Shown piece by piece: positions 1-5,635 of a stretch of DNA of 6,939 bases. The notes beneath the pieces are model-generated. The model made no database searches. It was not told the origin of the DNA and saw nothing but the letters and a program-made list of their open reading frames with translations. A program made the translations under genes and the position numbers. Origin of the DNA: Victivallales bacterium (GTDB lineage Bacteria > Verrucomicrobiota > Lentisphaeria > Oligosphaerales > Oligosphaeraceae). How positions within the stretch are numbered: position 1 is the stretch's first letter; each line of letters opens with the position of its first letter. The stretch spans positions 1 to 6,939 of the forward strand of contig JAFZZD010000791.1 in assembly GCA_017615955.1 (NCBI GenBank), written 5' to 3'.

Positions 1-177
1 CAATTACCTACCCATACGGGGAACATAGCGTTTCCTTAAAATTATTTGGAATTGTTAATTGATAGAAATGTAATTTATTTTGATATGATTGCAAATTGTA
101 TAAAAATGGCATAACTATAAATTTGAACACAGTTTTTTCTTGGTGGGGGGCAGACAATCAGGCGAACATAAGATTCG
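1..177 (+). promoter_or_regulatory. AT-rich upstream region with candidate promoter for the glycoside hydrolase cluster
   Basis: No credible gene is visible here, and the stretch is clearly more AT-rich than the coding DNA after it. The best promoter candidate has TTG at 96-98, a 19-base spacer and TAAATTTG at 118-125. This fits the TTG-N17-23-TAnnTTTG pattern known from Bacteroidetes. A sigma70-like reading is also possible, with TATAAA at 116-121 or 99-104, but no well-spaced -35 goes with it; TTGCAA at 89-94 is 21 bases from the first. A G-rich run (tggtgggggg, 141-150) and a weak ggcgaa (161-166) lie before the first ATG. The promoter is an inference from motif shape only. Confidence 0.35.
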
Positions 178-1764
178 ATGGAGATTATGCATACAATATC
201 AGAAAAATCATTCTTCACTGATGGGCACCCCTTTGTCGTGGATTTCGGCAAGGACGCATTTGCGACTTTGGAAATCGAATATGACTTGGCGGAGGACGCT
301 GATTTGACAATCTGCGTTGGCGAAAAACTGGATGCGGCGGGTTGGATTGAGCGCAATCCAGGTGGATTCCGCATATTCAGGGAGTGCACCAGGCATTGCG
401 GCAAAGGGAGGGGCTCATTCCTGTTCCCTGTGGAGATTTTCTGCAATCCCTATAAGAAATCCAGCAAGACGCAGCATTTCATTGACTTGCCGCTGCCCCA
501 GGGCGCAAAGGGCGAGCTGCTGCCTTTCAGATATGTGGAAGTGGGGTCATGCAAAGGCAGCCTCACTTTGCGCAGAGATGAATTCTTCTGCGACTTTGAT
601 GACAATGCAGCGGATTTCAAGTGCTCCGACCAGCGTTTGAACCGCATCTGGGACTTCTGCAAATACAGTGTGAAGGCCACGGCCTGCTTCGGTGTCTATA
701 TAGACGGCAACAGGGAGAGGCGCCCATACGAAGGCGACAGTTTTATAAATCAGCTCAGCCATTTCTGCTGCGACAGAAACTATGCCATAGCAAAGGACAC
801 CATTGACCTTTTGTTCCAGCATCCCACCTGGCCCAAGGAGTGGCGTCTGCTCATGCCTTTGTTGGTGAGGGACTATGTGCTGTATTCGGGTGACGTGGCC
901 TCAATCCCAAGATGGAAGGCCAGCGTGGAGGAGAGTCTTCTGCTGGAATATGCCAATGAGGACGGGCTTTTGAACGATGTGCTGCTAAAGGACAATCCAA
1001 CCACAATGCTGAGGGACATTGTGGACTGGCCGGCAGTGGAACGGGACGAATACGAATTTGGCATAACCAACACCGTGCCGAACTCATATCTCTATGGCGC
1101 GCTTTTGGCGACGCATTGGCTGACGGGCGAAAAGCGCTTTGCCGAAAGGGCGGAGGCTGTAAAGATGGCAATGCATCGCCTCATGTACAAGGAAAACCGG
1201 TTTGTGGATAATCCAATGTCCAGCCATACGGCGCTCCACAGCGTGTTTTTCCCTCTGTACTTCAGCCTTGCTGACCTGACGGAGGAAATGAAAACAATAA
1301 TCTTGTCAAAGGGAATGTGCTGCAGCGTGTATGCAGCACAGTTCCTTCTGGAGGCGTGCTTCAAAAGCGGACTTGCACAGCATGGCATCGACTTGATGGT
1401 GGCGACAGGCCTGCATTCCTGGCAGAATATGCTGGAAAAAGGCGCCACTGTCACAATGGAGGCATGGGACGATTCGCTGAAGCCCAACCAGGACTGGAAC
1501 CACGCCTGGGCAAGTGCACCAGCGAACATCATGCCACGCTTCATTGCGGGCATCAGGCCAGTGGAGCCTGGTTTCGCAAAATTCGTCGTCGAACCAAACT
1601 TCTGCAACCTGGAGTGGGTGAAGGCAAAGCAGCCTACGCCAGCAGGTGAAATATGCCTGGAAATGCAAGATGGAAAACATCTTCAGCTTACAGTGCCTGA
1701 CGGCACGCTTGCCAGCTTCATGGGCAGGGAATATGCAGCAGGTGTCCATACATTTTCTATATAG
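178..1764 (+). CDS. GH78-type alpha-L-rhamnosidase-like glycoside hydrolase, cytoplasmic short form
   Basis: This probably hydrolyses terminal alpha-L-rhamnosyl residues by an inverting mechanism. The 528-residue protein begins with a beta-sandwich (about 10-135, with VDFGKDAF at 21-28), continues with an (alpha/alpha)6 barrel (about 145-455), and ends with a small beta domain opened by RPVEPGF (460-466). The barrel carries DGNRERRPYEGD (176-187). E180 and D187 are seven residues apart, as in the classical GH78 general-acid motif, although the motif's other residues differ. GATVTMEAWD (422-431) matches the GH78 general-base block with E428, and H442 fits the histidine that follows it. Many GH78 enzymes are longer and carry extra N-terminal carbohydrate-binding domains, which are absent here. 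No signal peptide is visible, and 16 cysteines are consistent with a reducing cytoplasm. The ATG at 187 (residue 4) is an alternative start; neither has a good ribosome site. It is the first gene of the cluster, 30 bases before the next start. Specificity for rhamnose is inferred from the family. Confidence 0.83.
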   Translation: MEIMHTISEKSFFTDGHPFVVDFGKDAFATLEIEYDLAEDADLTICVGEKLDAAGWIERNPGGFRIFRECTRHCGKGRGSFLFPVEIFCNPYKKSSKTQHFIDLPLPQGAKGELLPFRYVEVGSCKGSLTLRRDEFFCDFDDNAADFKCSDQRLNRIWDFCKYSVKATACFGVYIDGNRERRPYEGDSFINQLSHFCCDRNYAIAKDTIDLLFQHPTWPKEWRLLMPLLVRDYVLYSGDVASIPRWKASVEESLLLEYANEDGLLNDVLLKDNPTTMLRDIVDWPAVERDEYEFGITNTVPNSYLYGALLATHWLTGEKRFAERAEAVKMAMHRLMYKENRFVDNPMSSHTALHSVFFPLYFSLADLTEEMKTIILSKGMCCSVYAAQFLLEACFKSGLAQHGIDLMVATGLHSWQNMLEKGATVTMEAWDDSLKPNQDWNHAWASAPANIMPRFIAGIRPVEPGFAKFVVEPNFCNLEWVKAKQPTPAGEICLEMQDGKHLQLTVPDGTLASFMGREYAAGVHTFSI

Positions 1765-1781
1765 GGTTGAATGTTAAAAAT

Positions 1782-1787
1782 GGAGAG
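1782..1787 (+). promoter_or_regulatory. Ribosome binding site that sets the pseudopilin start
   Basis: GGAGAG lies seven bases before the ATG at 1795. The two earlier in-frame ATGs, at 1771 and 1780, have no such site: the first is only six bases past the upstream stop codon and the second overlaps the GGAGAG itself. Starting at 1795 also gives the normal short, basic leader (MKRREH) before FTLIE. Confidence 0.7.
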
Positions 1788-1794
1788 TCAGACA

Positions 1795-2541
1795 ATGAAA
1801 AGAAGAGAGCATTTTACTTTGATTGAATTGCTTGTTGTCATTGCAATCATCGCAATTCTAGCGGCGATGCTGCTGCCCGCATTGAGCAAGGCACGGGACA
1901 AGGCAAGGCAGGTCTCATGCGCGAGCAACCTCAAGCAAATAGGTTTGGCATTCGCAATGTACGCTGACAACAACGATGATTACTTCCCGCCGATGGAAGT
2001 TCCAAAGCCGGCGGACATGACTGCCGCGGTGAAGCCAAATGTGAACTGGGTGTGGATTCTTTGCAAGAACAAGTATCTTCATGGACCGGAACTTATGTGC
2101 GCTGCCATGTTTCCAATGAGCAGGGCATCTGGCAAGAACTACTACAAGACGGGGCACATATCGTCCGATGTCGAACTCAACAACAACGGCGGCACCTACC
2201 AGGTGCCCGACTATGGATACAACCGCGGCATTGCGAAAGGGGACTTCACAACTCCGTCAAAGGGCGTAGGGCGCACAATCAACACACCTGGGGACTGGTA
2301 TATGCTGATGGATTCCAGGATCAACCATGACTGGTACGACATCGGCAGTGCCTTCCATTATGGCTTCTATTACCTGAACTGGCAGGCGAAGGCGGATTGG
2401 GGCGTGCCCCACGCAGTTCATGGCGGAAACGTGAACATATTGTTTGCCGGTGGGCATGTCCAGGCGGCGCGCTGCACGACATCTACCCCGGAAGCTGCAT
2501 ACGCAATGATAAAAGGGGTGGGAAAGTGGTTTGAAAACTAA
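1795..2541 (+). CDS. Type II secretion pseudopilin-like protein with prepilin N-terminal methylation domain
   Basis: This 248-residue protein has a class III (prepilin-type) signal. A basic leader MKRREH is followed by [19 protein letters not shown], whose glutamate (E11) is the usual +5 residue needed for assembly and methylation. The hydrophobic helix spans about residues 8-30. Next comes the block [19 protein letters not shown] (42-60), typical of the large Planctomycetes/Lentisphaerota family. The C-terminus carries the family's H-x9-DG-type motif as [13 protein letters not shown] (209-221), with Gly in place of the usual Asp at 219. The residue just before the predicted cleavage site is His6 rather than Gly. 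The protein should sit in the inner membrane or in a pilus-like fibre with its globular domain outside. It is encoded between two glycoside hydrolase genes with short gaps, so it is probably co-expressed with them. Its role is not established: a secretion-linked or glycan-handling partner is an inference. Confidence 0.92.
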   Translation: MKRREHFTLIELLVVIAIIAILAAMLLPALSKARDKARQVSCASNLKQIGLAFAMYADNNDDYFPPMEVPKPADMTAAVKPNVNWVWILCKNKYLHGPELMCAAMFPMSRASGKNYYKTGHISSDVELNNNGGTYQVPDYGYNRGIAKGDFTTPSKGVGRTINTPGDWYMLMDSRINHDWYDIGSAFHYGFYYLNWQAKADWGVPHAVHGGNVNILFAGGHVQAARCTTSTPEAAYAMIKGVGKWFEN

Positions 2542-2548
2542 AGGAGGT
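2541..2548 (+). promoter_or_regulatory. Strong Shine-Dalgarno sequence for the GH42-like gene
   Basis: AAGGAGGT is a full-length match to the usual anti-Shine-Dalgarno sequence and lies seven bases before the ATG at 2556. Its first base is also the last base of the preceding TAA stop, so termination of gene 2 and initiation of gene 3 are physically adjacent and may be translationally coupled. Confidence 0.85.
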
Positions 2549-2555
2549 CGCCGCG

Positions 2556-5375
2556 ATGAAACATCTTCTTGTGTTTATATTGTGTTTTCTGGGACTTGCG
2601 GCCTCTGCGGAATGGGTTCCCCCATCAGCCGAGCTTAGCCCCGGCATTGTAATCCACCCGAATCCAATCAGCACCTCCCGCTGGCTCTGGTTCGAGGCGG
2701 AGACAATCGGCGCTGACACAGACAGCTACTACCGAAGCACTCTGGAGGCCGGCGACAATGTGGCCTCCATTGAAATGATATGCTACTTTGACGACACGGG
2801 TGAAATCTACCTCAATGGCGCAAGACTGGGGCGCGACAGCGGCTTCAAGCAGAAGAACCTGCCAATGAAGGCGCAGAACTTCAAGGTTCGCGGGGACAAG
2901 CTCAAGCCCGTGAACACCCTGGCTGTGCATGTCCTGAATGGCAAGTACAAGGGCGGCCTTTATCTGCTGGGCAAGAAGTGTTTGAAGGATGGAGGCGTGG
3001 AGTATTTCCATAGCAGCCCCGCCCAATGGAAGGCTGCGCCTAAAGCCCAGGCTACAGAGGGCTGGAACAAGCCTGGCTTTGACGATGCTGCGTGGAAGGC
3101 CGCAAAGGATTTTGGCGATGCGGGGACAATTCCGTGGAATTCCCATACTGACGTGCTGAACTTGGGCGTGACCCCGGCTGAAAAGGCGCAATATGAAAAG
3201 GAAGTGGAGGACGCCATCGCATTGCCGCCCTCGCTGAACAAGGAACCCGACCACAAGATGGTGACTGTCTGGAAGAACGGAATCCCGTTCTGGAAAGTCG
3301 GCAATGAGGAATTCCCGCCAGTTGTAATGCGCACCGGCTCCCTGTTGAGTTCCAAGTACAAGAACGATATATTGATCAAGGCCATGCATTCCGGCACCAG
3401 GCTGGTGGAATGCAGCATTGACACGAAGCTGGCCGAACTGGAGGAGGGAAAGTATGATTTCACTGGCGTGGACAAGGACGTCCGCCGCCTCCTGAAACTT
3501 GCGCCGGACGCATACATAATGCTGCATTTATATGTGTCAACCATGGCAAAATGGTCTGAAAAGCATCCAGACGAGAACATTGGATATGCGACTGGGCCGG
3601 CTGACAACAAGGTCACGAAAATATGGCACAGCCTGGACGTGGGCGGACGGGCGATACGCCCGTCATACGCCTCCCAGGCATTTCTTGGCGAACTGGACAA
3701 TTTTATAAGGCAGTTCTCCGAGCACATCAAGCAGTTCCCCTGGTACAAGAGAGTCGTGGCGATGCGCACCAGCTATGGGTGCTATTCTGAATGGCACTAC
3801 TATGGGATGGCGGGGCAGATGCCTGACACCGGCAAGGCAATGACCGGGGCATTCAGAAGATATCTCCGCGGCAAATATGCCAGCGAGGCGGAATTGAAGG
3901 CCGCATGGCATGATGACAAGGCGACATTCGACAATGCAACCGTGCCGGGCGTGGAGGAGCGCATGGGGAGCAACCTCTATCTCCGCAATACAGCCACCGT
4001 CGAGAAGAAGGTGCTGGACTACTACGAGTGCCACCAGGAGGTGGTATGCGATGCGCTTTTGTCAATGGCTGGTTCCGCTAAGAGGTATATGCCAAAACTA
4101 CAGGTTGGCGCGTTCTACGGCTATGTGTTTGGCATGGGTTCCTTCCCCTCCGAAGGGCAGACCCTGGCGTTGGAAAGGGCGCTGGCCTCCCCGAATATCG
4201 ACTTCCTGTCATCTCCATATTCTTATCGCCCGTGGGCAAGGAACATGGGCGGCAACGGAATGCTGCGCACATTGCCGGAGCCTTTCATCCACTATGGGAA
4301 AGTGGCGCTGAACGAACTGGATATCAGGACACATCTTTCCAGCAAGGCGGACGGCTATCATAATGTTGAGACCGCAGCGCAGACAGAGCAGATTTTCTAT
4401 AGGGACCTGCTTTTGTCCGCATTGTCTGGTGTGGGTGCGCACATCACGGAAATGAATGGCAAAAGCACTAATCCCAGTTGGTTTAATGCTCCGGAGATAT
4501 TCAGGGCCATTCATGCATCATTGGACACCTGGAGCGAGATACGGGACAACGCAAAGGAAACGGACAACGACATAGCGGTCATATTCGATTACCGTGAACT
4601 CTACAGGAATGGCTATCCCCTGGCCAGCATGCAGAAATTCAATGAGACGGTGGGGGACAGCTCCTTGAGTTCGATTTACTTGAGCGGATACAGCTTTGAC
4701 CTCTTCTCAATGCAGGGCTTCCTCCGTTCGAAGAAGAAATACAGGACACTTGTCTTCCTGAATGCCATCAGCCTGGACAAGGCGGAAAGGGAACAGCTCG
4801 TCAAGGCGGCAAGGAACAGCGGAAGTACTGTGGTATGGATATATGCGCCTGGCCTGGTTTCAGAAAAGGGCTTCTCCAAGGACGCAATGCGCGAACTGAC
4901 TGGCATGGCCCTGGATTTCAGCACGGATAAACTGCCAATGGCAATGAACATGCAGGACGGCCCGGCTCTGGGCAATCCAAAGCTAATGGAGGCTCCGCGT
5001 GTGTTTGTGACTGACAAGGATAGCGTGGCATTGGCCAAATATTCCAATTCCGCCGTGGCAATGGCAAAGAAGCGCCTGGCTGACAAGTCCACGGCCATAT
5101 TCAGCGGTGTGCCGATTACGGATATGCGGATATGGGCGTCGATTTTCAAGGAGGCCGGATGCCAGGCAATAAGCCAGCCTGGTGTGTTTGTGAAGTACCA
5201 CAACCCCTATCTGCTGGTGCATGTGGGCAAGGCAGGTTCTTATGGCATTTCGCTGCCGGACAAGATGTCCAAGGCCACAAGCGTGCTTGAAAAGCAAAGC
5301 ATCCCAGTCAAGAATGGACGCATCGTCTTGCAGTCCAAGGACTGCAAGACCTGGCTTGTCAAGTTGGATAAATGA
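2556..5375 (+). CDS. Exported GH42-like clan-A glycoside hydrolase (beta-galactosidase-like), multidomain
   Basis: This 939-residue protein probably cleaves beta-linked hexose from a glycan outside the cytoplasm. Residues 1-18 form a signal peptide ending ASA, with predicted cleavage before EW. Residues about 41-195 look like a galactose-binding-type beta-sandwich (GEIYLNGARLG, 82-92; GFDDAAW, 174-180). A TIM barrel follows at about 250-660. It contains SYGCYSEW (406-413), whose E412 is the candidate general acid, then the GH42-style segment FRRYLRGKYASEAELKAAW (433-451), and GKVALNELDIRTHL (581-594), whose E587 is the candidate nucleophile. Residues about 672-890 resemble the GH42 trimerisation/amidotransferase-like domain (SFDLFSMQGFL, 713-723; VVWIYAPGL, 759-767). 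A short beta tail completes it. The acid site reads Ser-Glu rather than the classical GH42 Asn-Glu, so this may be a divergent or neighbouring clan-A family. It is the last gene of the cluster, 14 bases after gene 2. The substrate is not deducible from the sequence. Confidence 0.78.
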   Translation: MKHLLVFILCFLGLAASAEWVPPSAELSPGIVIHPNPISTSRWLWFEAETIGADTDSYYRSTLEAGDNVASIEMICYFDDTGEIYLNGARLGRDSGFKQKNLPMKAQNFKVRGDKLKPVNTLAVHVLNGKYKGGLYLLGKKCLKDGGVEYFHSSPAQWKAAPKAQATEGWNKPGFDDAAWKAAKDFGDAGTIPWNSHTDVLNLGVTPAEKAQYEKEVEDAIALPPSLNKEPDHKMVTVWKNGIPFWKVGNEEFPPVVMRTGSLLSSKYKNDILIKAMHSGTRLVECSIDTKLAELEEGKYDFTGVDKDVRRLLKLAPDAYIMLHLYVSTMAKWSEKHPDENIGYATGPADNKVTKIWHSLDVGGRAIRPSYASQAFLGELDNFIRQFSEHIKQFPWYKRVVAMRTSYGCYSEWHYYGMAGQMPDTGKAMTGAFRRYLRGKYASEAELKAAWHDDKATFDNATVPGVEERMGSNLYLRNTATVEKKVLDYYECHQEVVCDALLSMAGSAKRYMPKLQVGAFYGYVFGMGSFPSEGQTLALERALASPNIDFLSSPYSYRPWARNMGGNGMLRTLPEPFIHYGKVALNELDIRTHLSSKADGYHNVETAAQTEQIFYRDLLLSALSGVGAHITEMNGKSTNPSWFNAPEIFRAIHASLDTWSEIRDNAKETDNDIAVIFDYRELYRNGYPLASMQKFNETVGDSSLSSIYLSGYSFDLFSMQGFLRSKKKYRTLVFLNAISLDKAEREQLVKAARNSGSTVVWIYAPGLVSEKGFSKDAMRELTGMALDFSTDKLPMAMNMQDGPALGNPKLMEAPRVFVTDKDSVALAKYSNSAVAMAKKRLADKSTAIFSGVPITDMRIWASIFKEAGCQAISQPGVFVKYHNPYLLVHVGKAGSYGISLPDKMSKATSVLEKQSIPVKNGRIVLQSKDCKTWLVKLDK

Positions 5376-5421
5376 TGGAATTGCATGATTGTGCTCTTCG
5401 GGCGCTAGTACTTGTCAAGTA

Positions 5422-5425
5422 CTAG
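5422..5425. repeat. CTAG target-site duplication, left copy
   Basis: CTAG here and CTAG at 5580-5583 flank the element directly. One copy fits exactly into the rebuilt 29-nt palindrome, as expected of a duplicated target. A shorter TA duplication inside it is equally consistent. Confidence 0.65.
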
Positions 5426-5456
5426 TGTCTAATTGCATAAGTCTTTGCGTTATGAC
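5426..5456 (+). repeat. Left terminal inverted repeat of the foldback element
   Basis: It starts TGTCTAATTGCATAAG. Positions 5426-5451 are the exact reverse complement of 5554-5579, and ATGAC (5452-5456) extends the match to 5548-5552 after skipping one base (A5553). Confidence 0.88.
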
Positions 5457-5547
5457 GTTGTCCTGCATGTCCTTTTGCTGTGATTTGCTCGTTACATACG
5501 ACTGTATGCGCCTCGCAAATCGCAGCAAAATCACTATGCAATACAAA

Positions 5548-5579
5548 GTCATAAACGCAAAGACTTATGCAATTAGACA
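5548..5579 (-). repeat. Right terminal inverted repeat of the foldback element
   Basis: It ends CTTATGCAATTAGACA. It differs from the left repeat only by the extra A5553, which shows how little the two ends have diverged. The internal part of the element is less symmetric. Confidence 0.88.
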
Positions 5580-5583
5580 CTAG
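5580..5583. repeat. CTAG target-site duplication, right copy
   Basis: This is the partner of the copy at 5422-5425. It is followed by CGCC, the outer end of the interrupted palindrome. Confidence 0.65.
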
Positions 5584-5587
5584 CGCC

Positions 5588-5635
5588 TTTCATCACCTAT
5601 CTGGGGAAAATAGCGTTGTTTTTTTTGAATTCGCA
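5588..5635 (+). promoter_or_regulatory. Short leader of the oxidoreductase gene
   Basis: These 48 bases lie between the split palindrome and the oxidoreductase ATG. They contain a weak CTAT/ATAG pair (5597-5600 with 5610-5613) and a run of eight T (5619-5626), but no recognisable Shine-Dalgarno sequence. Any promoter for the gene must be here, inside the inserted element, or further upstream. I could not pick one out with confidence. Confidence 0.3.

Larger units (their letters stand above)
5426..5579. mobile_element. MITE-like foldback element, 154 bp (156 bp under a TA-target parse)
   Basis: This is a non-coding element bounded by perfect 26-bp terminal inverted repeats (5426-5451 and 5554-5579) and flanked by CTAG on both sides. 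Internal pairs continue the symmetry: 5452-5456 with 5548-5552 after a bulged A5553, 5458-5461 with 5543-5546, 5464-5468 with 5536-5540, 5473-5488 with 5515-5530 (one T-G opposition), and an apical hairpin CATAC-GACT-GTATG (5495-5508). The single strand could therefore fold end to end. No transposase is encoded, so movement would need one supplied in trans. CTAG duplication fits the IS5 group (YTAR targets). A TA duplication with ends GTGTCTAATT (5425-5580) fits IS630/Tc1-mariner relatives. The sequence alone cannot choose, because CTAG is itself a palindrome. Insertion is supported because the empty site can be rebuilt as a clean palindrome. Confidence 0.78.
5401..5587. terminator. 29-nt palindrome split by a mobile element; possible former terminator
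   Basis: The left piece (5401-5421) and the right piece (5580-5587, CTAGCGCC) join, when the inserted element and one CTAG copy are removed, into a 29-nt palindrome: arm GGCGCTAGTACTTG, a single T, then arm CAAGTACTAGCGCC. All 14 positions of the two arms pair. It starts 25 bases after the stop of the GH42-like gene and was followed by TTT (5588-5590), so it could have been an intrinsic terminator, though the T run is short. A dispersed palindromic repeat or a protein-binding site are alternatives. The left half still forms a 10-bp hairpin around T5415 (5405-5425). Confidence 0.6.

Noticed and set aside
18..35. Imperfect dyad GGAAC...GTTTCC that could be an operator.
   Set aside because: Only four or five pairs match, with a bulge, and it lies far upstream of the candidate promoter with no regulator gene nearby to support it.
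75..446. A 123-codon minus-strand frame overlapping the start of the GH78-like gene and its upstream region.
   Set aside because: Most of it is antisense to the GH78-like N-terminal domain and the rest is AT-rich intergenic DNA. No family features are visible.
2625..3769. Long minus-strand open frames (up to 300 codons) opposite the GH42-like gene.
   Set aside because: They lie wholly opposite a gene with clear domains and a signal peptide, lack ribosome sites and show no recognisable motifs.
5426..5579. Reading the long inverted repeat as a CRISPR repeat, riboswitch or tRNA-like structure.
   Set aside because: There is one inverted pair and no spaced direct repeats. It matches no riboswitch class I know, and the flanking duplication with a rebuildable empty site is better explained by transposition.
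5389..5583. A 64-codon open frame across the gap after the GH42-like gene.
   Set aside because: It runs through both arms of the inverted-repeat element, has no ribosome site and resembles no protein. It is a by-product of the palindrome.
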